Assembly (NCBI GenBank): GCA_014379065.1
Contig: JACMMM010000767.1
Coordinates: forward strand, 1 to 8,228
Length of the DNA stretch: 8,228 bases
Direction of reading: 5' to 3'
Source of the DNA: Saprospiraceae bacterium
GTDB lineage: Bacteria > Bacteroidota > Bacteroidia > Chitinophagales > Saprospiraceae
In this document: piece by piece, positions 1-6,508 of the stretch
Layout: every line of letters begins with the position of its first letter
How positions within the stretch are numbered: the stretch's first letter is position 1
Notes under the pieces: generated by a model
Told to the model about the DNA's origin: nothing
Seen by the model: only the letters and a program-made list of their open reading frames with translations
Database searches by the model: none
Program-made: the position numbers and the translations under genes

Positions 1-182
1 CACTGCATGGCATGGGCAATGGACAATGCAATGAGTGCTTTCTCTCGCGCGGTCAATGCGCCCTCTTTCATGACCTCTCCATAGTAATCGAAGAATTTTT
101 TGCCCATGGGCTCTTGCCATTCGGTTATTTTCCCAAAATTGGCCAAATCTGCGGCCTCAAAATAAGTTTTTTCTTTGCTCAT
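1..182 (-). CDS. Carboxymuconolactone decarboxylase/AhpD-like protein, arsenosugar-biosynthesis-associated type (5' part only)
   Basis: Sixty residues are visible before the window edge cuts the gene. The start ATG is at 182-180, reading MSKEKTYFEAADLANFGKIT, followed by a WQEPMGKKFFDYY stretch and GALTAREKALIALSIAHAMQ. The helical TAREKALIALSIAHA segment matches the part of AhpD/carboxymuconolactone decarboxylase-fold proteins just before their CxxC redox motif. The next, incomplete codon begins TG, so the first cysteine would fall exactly at the edge. The opening (YF-ADL-FG-ITEWQ) resembles, from memory, the peroxidase-like proteins encoded beside the radical SAM enzyme ArsS and the methyltransferase ArsM in arsenosugar loci; those partners would lie outside the window. 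It lies 37 bp after trmD on the same strand, so read-through is possible. The family call is good; the arsenosugar link rests on recognition of the N-terminus alone. The CxxC itself is not visible. Confidence 0.72.
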   Translation of the reverse strand, partial: MSKEKTYFEAADLANFGKITEWQEPMGKKFFDYYGEVMKEGALTAREKALIALSIAHAMQ

Positions 183-219
183 GTTTATTTTGTTCGTGTG
201 TAAAAGTTGATAACCAGAA

Positions 220-921
220 TTAGGCAGCATCTTCACCTTTCTCATATCGTTCCAAAAGGTCGGGGCGACGGCTGCGGGTCCGCTCTAAACTCTGCTCATG
301 CCGCCATTCGCTGATATTCTTTTCGTGGCCTGAAAGCAATACTTCTGGAACCTTCATCCCCTCCCATTCTGCCGGGCGTGTATAGACAGGTGGCGCTAAC
401 AAATCGTCTTGAAAACTGTCAAAAAGCGCTGAAGTTTCATCGTTCAAAACACCCGGGATCAAGCGGCCCACAGCATCTACGATCACCGCAGCGGCCAATT
501 CTCCCCCTGAAAGCACGTAGTCCCCGATGCTGATTTCGAGTGTAACGTATTTCTGGCGGATGCGTTCATCAATGCCTTTGTAATGCCCGCAGATTACGAG
601 CAGATTTTCCTTCATACTCAACTGGTTGCAGAGACTTTGATCCAGTGTTTGACCATCGGGACTGGTGTAAATGATGGCATCATAAATGCGTTCGGCGCAT
701 AGTTTTTCGATGCAAGCAGCGAGTGGTTCGGGTCTCATGACCATGCCTGCGCCACCGCCGAACTGGTAGTCGTCCACTTGGCGGTGCTTCCCCAAAGCGT
801 AATCGCGCAGGTTGTGGAGGAAAACTTCCAGCAGGCCCCTGTCTTTGGCCCGCTGCATAATGGAGTGGTTGAGCGGGCTTTCCAAAAGCTCGGGCAGTAC
901 TGAGATGATGTCGAATCGCAT
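220..921 (-). CDS. trmD: tRNA (guanine37-N1)-methyltransferase TrmD
   Basis: TrmD uses S-adenosylmethionine to methylate N1 of G37, next to the anticodon, in tRNAs with G at position 36; this prevents +1 frameshifting. The 233-residue product has the usual family length. Visible landmarks are MRFDIISVLPELLESPL at the N-terminus, VDDYQFGGGAGMVM at residues 49-62, the trefoil-knot SAM-site strings CGHYKGIDERIR (111-122) and EISIGDYVLSGGELAA (129-144), the LIPGVLNDETSA loop (154-165), and APPVYTRP (176-183) with VPEVLLSGH (191-199) in the C-terminal tRNA-binding part. D168 in the DSFQDDLLAPP segment (168-178) is likely the catalytic aspartate. The frame stays open upstream to an ATG at 972, but the ATG at 921 gives the canonical TrmD N-terminus and was chosen. 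It is not embedded in the rpsP-rimM-trmD-rplS cluster typical of many bacteria, at least on the sides visible here. Confidence 0.97.
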   Translation of the reverse strand: MRFDIISVLPELLESPLNHSIMQRAKDRGLLEVFLHNLRDYALGKHRQVDDYQFGGGAGMVMRPEPLAACIEKLCAERIYDAIIYTSPDGQTLDQSLCNQLSMKENLLVICGHYKGIDERIRQKYVTLEISIGDYVLSGGELAAAVIVDAVGRLIPGVLNDETSALFDSFQDDLLAPPVYTRPAEWEGMKVPEVLLSGHEKNISEWRHEQSLERTRSRRPDLLERYEKGEDAA

Positions 922-1085
922 AGCAAGGGCGAAGGTCGGGAAAAATGACTTCCGCATTGAGTCTAATAGCACAGAAAAATTGCAGGTTACTTGGTCTTTT
1001 ATTGAATTTCATTGAGATTTGCGCTCGATATCAAAAATTTATATTGTTTTTGGGCTTTTCCAACCTCATTCACATCATAAAAACT
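922..1085. promoter_or_regulatory. Divergent intergenic region between trmD and the SIR2-macro gene, with candidate promoters
   Basis: This 164-bp AT-rich gap must carry promoters for both flanking genes, which diverge. Toward the SIR2-macro gene there is TTTG at 1018-1021, a 20-nt spacer, and TATTGTTT at 1042-1049, a partial match to the Bacteroidota -33 TTTG / -7 TAnnTTTG arrangement. Toward trmD, on the minus strand, there is TTGG at 1063-1060, an 18-nt spacer, and TAAATTTT at 1041-1034. The two -7 candidates overlap, so the promoters might interfere with each other. Matches are imperfect in AT-rich DNA, so this is only suggestive. No Shine-Dalgarno sequence precedes the ATG at 1086; the leader is A-rich (ATAAAAACT), as is common in this phylum. 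Confidence 0.3.
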
Positions 1086-2795
1086 ATGGTAATTACAGAT
1101 AAACAAGCGATCTTCAAAATTCTAAGTAATAAGGAAAAGTTTGCGATTTATGTTGGCGCAGGCGCCTCCGTGGATTCTGGTGTAATAACCGCAAAAACGA
1201 TTTGTGAAGACATTCGTGATTTATTAATATCCCATGGGGTAACGACAATTGATGATTACGAGAAATATTTGGAATGGAATGACCATAGTTCGAGATATAG
1301 CACTTGCATTGAAAAGGCATATCCCTCTGAAGCTTCGCGGGTTGATTATTTTACAGAACTTTTAGCAGGCATTAAACCTTCTTTTTTTCACTATGGAACT
1401 TCATTGCTAATTAGCCATAAAATCCTAAAAAACATTGCGATTACTACTAATTTCGACAAATTGTTAGAGTTGGCATTCTATCATATTGGAAATATTGAGT
1501 GTCAGGCGATTAGAATGCCTGAGGAATCGAGATTTATTTCTAATTCCGATAAAGACAAATGTTACCTTCTGAAAATTCACGGCGATTATGATACACATAA
1601 TATATCAAATACAAGCTCAGAAACTACAATAATGCCGGAGGATATTTACAAGCAGGTTGAGAACGCATTGAAAAACGCTGGCCTTGTTGTCTTGGGCACT
1701 GCTGGTTATGAAAAAAGCATTCACACCATGTTTGACAAGTTGGCGGTAGAAGATAATATTGTGAAAAATAAAATTTTAGAATATGGTCTATTATGGGGTA
1801 TTTATATGGGTGCGGATAAACCTCATAACTTGACAGAAGAGGAAAGCAACAGACTTCTTCTTGAAAAATTGAATACAGACACGGTTAATAAGGCGATAGT
1901 TAGTAAAATAAAGGAAACCTACCGTCGCCATTCAGGTTTTAATTTTTTTCCAATTTGGGGGGCCGGAGAATTCATTTTTGATTTAATTCAAAAGGTGGGT
2001 GGGAAAAATAATGCATTAGTTGGAACTGCTAATTTGTATCTTGATCACGAAATGCGCCTAAGGTATGTTTTATCAACAGAAGGGCTTGTTTCGGATGCAA
2101 TAATTAAACACATTGAATCATTAAGATTTCAAAAGAAAAGATATGAATCGGGGCGAAAGGTTGCTGCCAAGGTGCCAGAAATCGCTTTTACCATAATAAA
2201 TACCAAAGCGAATTATGAAATACAAATATCTTACGGGGATATCACCAGCCGAAGATTCTTAAACGACCCTGAAAATACTAAGCTCAATAATATTGTCATA
2301 AGCCCAGATGACACCTTCCTGAGTGCAGGAGGTGGTGTCGCTTATGGATTGCTTGAAAAAGGGAGTAAAACCAAAATTTTGCATGAATTATATAAATTTT
2401 CCCCAGTAGAACAAAATGACGTAGTCGTTACATCGGGTTTTGACCTTCCCGTTAAGTATATCTTTCACGTTGCTGCGCTAGAAATTGACAAGAATGCAGA
2501 TTATAATATATCAACAAATACACTGGATCATGCAATGCAGAATGTGATGAAAAAATTTCAAGGTTTAGATGGACATGTGCTGTATATTCCATTAATTGGA
2601 AGCGGCTTGGGCAAACTCAGTCCAGTAGAATCCTTTAACTCGATATTTAATGCATTAAAAACCTGTACGAGAAGTACGGAAAAACGAGTTTTTCATATAG
2701 TAATTTCAGAAGAAAAAAGGTTGGGTCGCGAATACTTAAAGGATTTTTTTGAAACCTTATCCAAACCTGAATATTCCTACCAGGAAATAGCGTGA
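1086..2795 (+). CDS. SIR2-like NAD-binding domain fused to a macro domain; putative NAD-consuming defence or stress effector
   Basis: The 569-residue protein has no signal peptide or membrane segment, so it is probably cytoplasmic. Residues 1 to about 305 are a SIR2-like domain: VGAGASVDSG (23-32, Rossmann NAD-binding loop), AITTNFDKLLE (118-128, with N122 and D124), KIHGDYD (163-169, H165 in the catalytic-histidine position), VVLGTAGYE (201-209), and a PIWGAGEFIFDLI ending near 300. The zinc-binding cysteines of classical deacetylase sirtuins are not apparent, which fits the SIR2-like NADase group. Residues 306-365 are a charged, probably helical linker. Residues 366 to about 545 are a macro domain: YGDIT (383-387), AGGGVAYGL (414-422), FDLPVKYIFHVAA (452-464), and IPLIGSGLGKL (501-511). 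The start at 1086 was preferred over an in-frame ATG at 945, which would add 47 atypical residues and cross the trmD start region. The gene is visibly more AT-rich than its neighbours, suggesting transfer. SIR2-like domains act as NAD-depleting effectors in several anti-phage systems; such a role here is inferred, not shown. Confidence 0.88.
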   Translation: MVITDKQAIFKILSNKEKFAIYVGAGASVDSGVITAKTICEDIRDLLISHGVTTIDDYEKYLEWNDHSSRYSTCIEKAYPSEASRVDYFTELLAGIKPSFFHYGTSLLISHKILKNIAITTNFDKLLELAFYHIGNIECQAIRMPEESRFISNSDKDKCYLLKIHGDYDTHNISNTSSETTIMPEDIYKQVENALKNAGLVVLGTAGYEKSIHTMFDKLAVEDNIVKNKILEYGLLWGIYMGADKPHNLTEEESNRLLLEKLNTDTVNKAIVSKIKETYRRHSGFNFFPIWGAGEFIFDLIQKVGGKNNALVGTANLYLDHEMRLRYVLSTEGLVSDAIIKHIESLRFQKKRYESGRKVAAKVPEIAFTIINTKANYEIQISYGDITSRRFLNDPENTKLNNIVISPDDTFLSAGGGVAYGLLEKGSKTKILHELYKFSPVEQNDVVVTSGFDLPVKYIFHVAALEIDKNADYNISTNTLDHAMQNVMKKFQGLDGHVLYIPLIGSGLGKLSPVESFNSIFNALKTCTRSTEKRVFHIVISEEKRLGREYLKDFFETLSKPEYSYQEIA

Positions 2796-2844
2796 TTTAC
2801 CGAATGATTTTTCGGAATAAATTCCTATAAACATATCTTAAATA

Positions 2845-2884
2845 AATTGCGCCGCGACCTGGAATAGCAAGTCGCGGCGCAATT
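2845..2884. terminator. Bidirectional intrinsic terminator between convergent genes
   Basis: A perfect 14-bp inverted repeat (AATTGCGCCGCGAC at 2845-2858 and GTCGCGGCGCAATT at 2871-2884) encloses a 12-nt loop. It sits between the stop of the SIR2-macro gene (2795) and the stop of the convergent receptor gene (2898). T-rich sequence follows it on the plus strand (ATATTTT), and the complementary strand reads TTTATTT on the other side, so it can serve both genes. The stem is very GC-rich within AT-rich DNA. A weaker 5-bp hairpin, CCGAA/TTCGG, lies at 2800-2815 just after the SIR2-macro stop. Confidence 0.85.
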
Positions 2885-2897
2885 ATATTTTAACAAT

Positions 2898-5800
2898 TTA
2901 GTTGAAGATATACCGAATACCAAACTGTGCGGCCCAAGTATCAAATTGGGTTTTGCTCTTCACGAATGAATCGCGGAGCAACACGGTAGAGCCATCGGCC
3001 AATTTCTGGGTCGTCAGTTTGTACTTTGGAACGCCGTCAACCGTAGTGCCCACAGCTGTAAGTGGGCGATCTGTAACAAAGTTGTTGCCCAAACCCCACT
3101 CGTTGCTGAGCAAGTTGGCAGCGTTCAAAATATCAGCACGCAGTTGGATGGTATTGCGTTTGCCACCGACTTTGATCGAAAATTCTTGCGTGATGGCAAC
3201 GTCAAAACGGTGCAAGATCGGGAACAAGATCCCATTGCGTTCAGCATATTTGCCACGGCGTGACTTCAGATAATCACTCTGCTCGATAAACGCATCAAAA
3301 GCAGCAGCTTGCTCAGCGGCGGTATAGGTAACACTACCAACAACAAGCGGGTCGAAGGTGAGTTCGCTCGCGCTATTGGGCACATAGATAAGGTCGTTGT
3401 TGCTCACCCGGTCTCCATTCATGTCGCCAGCGTAGCTATAAGAGAAACGAGCGGAGTTGATATTGCCGTTGAAGCCCCGGCGTTCGCCTACATAACCCAG
3501 GGTAATGGCGGTGGCGCCAGCAAAATCCTTTCCATATTCAAAGCGGTACCCCAAGAGTCCCACCGTACGCCCGGGAGCATCCTGATCCGCAAAAGAAAGA
3601 TCCAGGTCGTTGTTGCCACGTACGGAACGGGCACCCGTCCAGGAGCCGGAAGCAATAGAGCCTGCGCTCATCAAGTCCTTGGCTTGGCTAAACGTATGAG
3701 CGACCATAGCGTAGAGGCCTTTTTTGTTTGGATATTCAAGTTTGATGGTAGCAGCCTGATAGTAACCTTCGTTGGTGGTGGTCATAACAGCAGCGCGAGA
3801 CACGTTGTCGTTGATGCGCACACCATTGTCGTTGCCTGCAAACCGTGGGCGTGTGTCCGGACCTGTGAAATTGGCGGTAGAGGTCTCGAAATTTGCATCG
3901 AAGTATTTGACAGCGTTCACATTGCGGTTGTACATCAATTCAACCGTAGCAATCAAACCGTAAGGAAGTTTTTGATCCAGTGCAAGATCGCTTTTCCAGA
4001 CTTGTGGGAAACGGTAGTTGTCATCCGTGGCCGCAAGGTCAAAAGTGGAAGGAAGGGTAGGGGAGTCAGGAATAAATATATTGGTTTCTGGTGTGAACTT
4101 ATGTTGACGTGTTTTTGCGCCAGAAACATCAATAAAACCCGTCAACACCCCATTGTTTCCGATGGTGTTGGATACCCATACATAGGGTGGGCGACCTGTA
4201 AAAATGCCCGTTCCGCCACGCAGCTGGGTTTTCTTGTTGCCCAATACGTCCCAGTTAAAACCTGCACGTGGTTCTAAAAGGACTTTTGGATCGGGTAGTT
4301 TTCCGGTATGCAATTTATATCCACGGTTGCGATTCTCATCTACATAACCCAGGGTATCCACCCTTATGTTGGAAAGTCCGGTGTCGTCAAAAGAAATGAT
4401 CCCGGCGCGGATGCCGTAAGTAAGTTTAAAGCGTTTGCCGACTTGAAATTCATCCTGTGCGTAAAGGTCGAACTTGTTGACTTTCAAGGTCTGAAGAGGT
4501 TCGGCAGCACCGTCCAGAGCGGAGTAACGGTATTGAAACCTATTGTATCTGACCAACGATGTGTCTGTGGCTGGGTTCAGGATGGCAGCATCAGAGGCGG
4601 CGTAAAACTGAGCCAGCGAATCGAACACATACACGCCATTGGATGCTGGGAAGAAAAGGTTGTCTGATTTGTACTGCTCAAAATTGGCCCCGAAAGTGAA
4701 GGTATGCTTGTTCTTGTAGACAGAAACGTTGTTCGTGAAGTGCAGCGTACCGTAGCTCAGTTTGTTGTCGGGCGTGAAGGGGTCAAATCCAACCGAGATA
4801 TAGGTTTTATTGTCCTTCAAAATGTCAATGGTGGGGAAAAGCGCTCCCTTGTATTGACGGTCTTCATCCTGAAAATCGTAGCCCGCACTGAAGGTGTTGT
4901 ACACTTTGTTGTTAACCTGTGTGTTCAACTCAGCCACAAAGGAGCGGGTGTTGTCACCGATGAGATAGCCAGCATTTTGATAGGACATTGCGTCAAAACT
5001 GGTGCGGCGGTTGCCGGCGCCAGCAGAGTTGCTGTTGCTGATCAATTGATCGGAAAGTGAGTTGTGGTGTGTGTAGCGGAGCGTCAATTTGTTTTTATCG
5101 TTCACATTCCAGTCCAAACGAACCAGGAATTTGTCGCTCTTGGTTTCATTGTCGTAGTTTTCGTACGGGCCAGTTGCATAGCGGTACTTGTCGTTGAGAT
5201 AAGTGCTAAGTTTATCCAGGTCGCTGGCGAGTACGCGCGTCACGTTAGAACCCCCATTGTCCAATGGGCTGCCATCAGCCACCCAGGTAGTGGCCGGAGT
5301 TGTTTGGCGCTGGCTTTCGTAATTGGCGAAGAAGAAGAGTTTGTTTTTGATGATCGGACCACCAAGGCTTGCACCAAACACCTTCTCATCAAAGGCGCCA
5401 ATGTTCGGTTTTACATCACCGATTTTTGTGCCGTTGAAAATGCCGGTGGTGTCGCTTTTGCGGAAGTTGAAAAAAGCCGTGCCAAAAAATTCGTTTTTGC
5501 CCGAGCGCGTCACTGCGTTCATGCCAGTGCCGACAAAACCTGTTTGGCGCACGTCAAATGGAGCGACGTTTACTTGCAGCTCTTCAATGGCGTCGAGTGA
5601 GATTGCCGTAGACCCTGTACGGCCACCCGCCTGCGCATCGGTGCCCAGGCCAAAACCGTTGTTGAACACCGAACCGTCAATGGTGAAGTTGTTCATGCGG
5701 CTGTCTTGCCCGCCGAAGGAGTTGCCATTTCCGTTCGGGTTGTACTTCGTGACGCTGTTGATAGAACGCGCTCCCGTGATCGGGACAGAAGACAACTGCT

Positions 5801-6245
5801 GCCGGTTAAAAGTAGTGGCAGCCCCAGTGCGATCAGAACTAAAAATGTCGTTGCGGTTGGCCGCAATCGTCACTTCCTCCAGCACAGTGCCGGTTTCTTG
5901 CACTTGGAAATCCACGTTGGCAGCGGTGCCAAGGTTGGTGTAGATCCCCTCCTGCGTCATGGATTCATAACCCGTGTAACTCACCATCACGGAATACGGC
6001 CCACCTACCCGTACTGCGGGGAGGGTGTAGCGGCCAGAAGCGTTGGTCGCTGTGCCGTAGCGGGTGTTGGTGGGGGTGTGGGTGGCTACCACGGTTGCAC
6101 CGATGAGCGGTTCGCCGCTTTTGTCGGATACAACGCCCGAAATGGTAGAGGTGGTCACCTGCGCAAAAAGGCTGGTGCCGCATAGGAGTAACGCCAAGAT
6201 AGCCAGCGTTTTACCTAAAGAAAACTGGTTAATAAATTGGTTCAT
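2898..6245 (-). CDS. Oar-like TonB-dependent outer-membrane receptor with N-terminal carboxypeptidase-regulatory-like domain
   Basis: This 1115-residue protein is probably an outer-membrane beta-barrel that moves a substrate using TonB energy; the substrate cannot be read from the sequence. A signal peptide covers residues 1 to about 28 (hydrophobic TLAILALLL core, cleavage near SLFA-Q). Residues 33-118 form a CarboxypepD_reg-like beta-sandwich (TISGVVSDKSGEPLIGATV, then ASGRYTLPAV). LEEVTIAANR at 122-131 is a TonB-box-like stretch. The plug spans about 135-250, with SRMNNFTIDGSVFNNGFG (182-199) and IEELQVNVAPFDVRQTGF (220-237), strings typical of the Oar group. The remainder is the barrel, ending in the aromatic strand FGIRYIFN. 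An EF-hand-like loop, DMNGDRVSNNDL, lies at 941-952. In Myxococcus, Oar is needed for development and has been implicated in protease export. No SusD-like partner follows, arguing against a glycan-uptake SusC/D pair. Confidence 0.93.
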   Translation of the reverse strand: MNQFINQFSLGKTLAILALLLCGTSLFAQVTTSTISGVVSDKSGEPLIGATVVATHTPTNTRYGTATNASGRYTLPAVRVGGPYSVMVSYTGYESMTQEGIYTNLGTAANVDFQVQETGTVLEEVTIAANRNDIFSSDRTGAATTFNRQQLSSVPITGARSINSVTKYNPNGNGNSFGGQDSRMNNFTIDGSVFNNGFGLGTDAQAGGRTGSTAISLDAIEELQVNVAPFDVRQTGFVGTGMNAVTRSGKNEFFGTAFFNFRKSDTTGIFNGTKIGDVKPNIGAFDEKVFGASLGGPIIKNKLFFFANYESQRQTTPATTWVADGSPLDNGGSNVTRVLASDLDKLSTYLNDKYRYATGPYENYDNETKSDKFLVRLDWNVNDKNKLTLRYTHHNSLSDQLISNSNSAGAGNRRTSFDAMSYQNAGYLIGDNTRSFVAELNTQVNNKVYNTFSAGYDFQDEDRQYKGALFPTIDILKDNKTYISVGFDPFTPDNKLSYGTLHFTNNVSVYKNKHTFTFGANFEQYKSDNLFFPASNGVYVFDSLAQFYAASDAAILNPATDTSLVRYNRFQYRYSALDGAAEPLQTLKVNKFDLYAQDEFQVGKRFKLTYGIRAGIISFDDTGLSNIRVDTLGYVDENRNRGYKLHTGKLPDPKVLLEPRAGFNWDVLGNKKTQLRGGTGIFTGRPPYVWVSNTIGNNGVLTGFIDVSGAKTRQHKFTPETNIFIPDSPTLPSTFDLAATDDNYRFPQVWKSDLALDQKLPYGLIATVELMYNRNVNAVKYFDANFETSTANFTGPDTRPRFAGNDNGVRINDNVSRAAVMTTTNEGYYQAATIKLEYPNKKGLYAMVAHTFSQAKDLMSAGSIASGSWTGARSVRGNNDLDLSFADQDAPGRTVGLLGYRFEYGKDFAGATAITLGYVGERRGFNGNINSARFSYSYAGDMNGDRVSNNDLIYVPNSASELTFDPLVVGSVTYTAAEQAAAFDAFIEQSDYLKSRRGKYAERNGILFPILHRFDVAITQEFSIKVGGKRNTIQLRADILNAANLLSNEWGLGNNFVTDRPLTAVGTTVDGVPKYKLTTQKLADGSTVLLRDSFVKSKTQFDTWAAQFGIRYIFN

Positions 6246-6382
6246 ACGAATAGAAAAGAATGGTGAAAAGGATAAAAATTTCGGACGCTAAATTACTTCA
6301 CGTATGTTAAACCCCGATTAAGTTTTGACACTTTTTAGCAAAACCCCTAGGCATCGCAGAGGCTTAGTCTTAGACTTTTGCC

Positions 6383-6390
6383 TACTTTTG
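6383..6390 (+). promoter_or_regulatory. Candidate -7 promoter element for the T9SS protein gene
   Basis: TACTTTTG matches the Bacteroidota -7 consensus TAnnTTTG at every fixed position. No good -33 TTG is seen at the usual 19-20 nt upstream, which lowers confidence. If used, transcription would start near 6396 and leave a leader of roughly 110 nt containing the hairpin at 6437-6470. Confidence 0.4.
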
Positions 6391-6436
6391 GGCCGCTTTT
6401 TACCATGGCGGTTTTAGAACAAAAGACAATCAAGGA

Positions 6437-6470
6437 TTTGGGTATCTTGTTAAAAACCCAAGTATCCAAA
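6437..6470 (+). repeat. Imperfect hairpin in the 5' leader of the T9SS protein gene
   Basis: TTTGGGTATCTTG (6437-6449) can pair with CAAGTATCCAAA (6459-6470), leaving one bulged C, two G-U pairs and a 9-nt loop. It lies 38 nt before the start codon. It is not followed by a T-run, so it is not an obvious terminator; it may be a leader structure or a protein-binding dyad. No known riboswitch class was recognised. Confidence 0.45.
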
Positions 6471-6508
6471 GATTACAAGTGCAACATCAAAAGTCAAAAT
6501 TTTCAAAC

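Larger units (their letters stand above)
6246..6508. promoter_or_regulatory. Divergent intergenic region between the Oar-like receptor and the T9SS protein gene, with inverted repeats
   Basis: The 263-bp gap holds no convincing ORF and must contain both divergent promoters. A perfect 6-bp inverted repeat, GTTTTG/CAAAAC, lies at 6322-6327 and 6339-6344 with an 11-nt spacer. AAACCCC occurs twice in direct orientation at 6309-6315 and 6341-6347, 32 bp apart, about three helical turns. CTTTTG at 6385-6390 is mirrored by CAAAAG at 6420-6425, with a nested CCGC/GCGG (6393-6396, 6408-6411). These could be operator-like sites, but short AT-rich repeats also arise by chance. For the receptor no clear TAnnTTTG was found; the nearest candidate is TAATTTAG on the minus strand, around 6289-6296. 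Confidence 0.35.

Noticed and set aside
12..203. 63-codon plus-strand open frame at the left edge
   Set aside because: It is antisense to the AhpD-like gene, whose conserved helix and start are clear.
922..972. Upstream extension of trmD from an ATG at 972
   Set aside because: The TrmD family begins with the MRFDII-type strand, which starts exactly at the ATG at 921.
945..1085. In-frame upstream extension of the SIR2-macro gene from an ATG at 945
   Set aside because: It would add 47 residues of hydrophobic and basic sequence unlike a SIR2 N-terminus, and would use DNA expected to hold the promoters; the ATG at 1086 starts just before the SIR2 fold.
2800..2825. Short dyads CCGAA/TTCGG and GGAAT/ATTCC after the SIR2-macro stop, considered as a terminator or attachment site
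   Set aside because: Stems are only 5 bp with no following T-run and no matching copy at the other end of the gene; the 14-bp hairpin at 2845-2884 is the better terminator.
3309..4277. 322-codon plus-strand open frame opposite the receptor gene
   Set aside because: It lies wholly antisense to a well-supported beta-barrel gene and its translation shows no recognisable domain; it is a coding shadow.
4308..6185. Several plus-strand open frames of 118-206 codons opposite the receptor gene
   Set aside because: They mirror the codon bias of the opposite strand, overlap one another in different frames and show no family motifs.
6185..6200. Possible lipobox (LLLC) in the receptor signal peptide
   Set aside because: The residue before cysteine is leucine rather than Gly, Ala or Ser, and a signal peptidase I site (SLFA-Q) follows shortly after.
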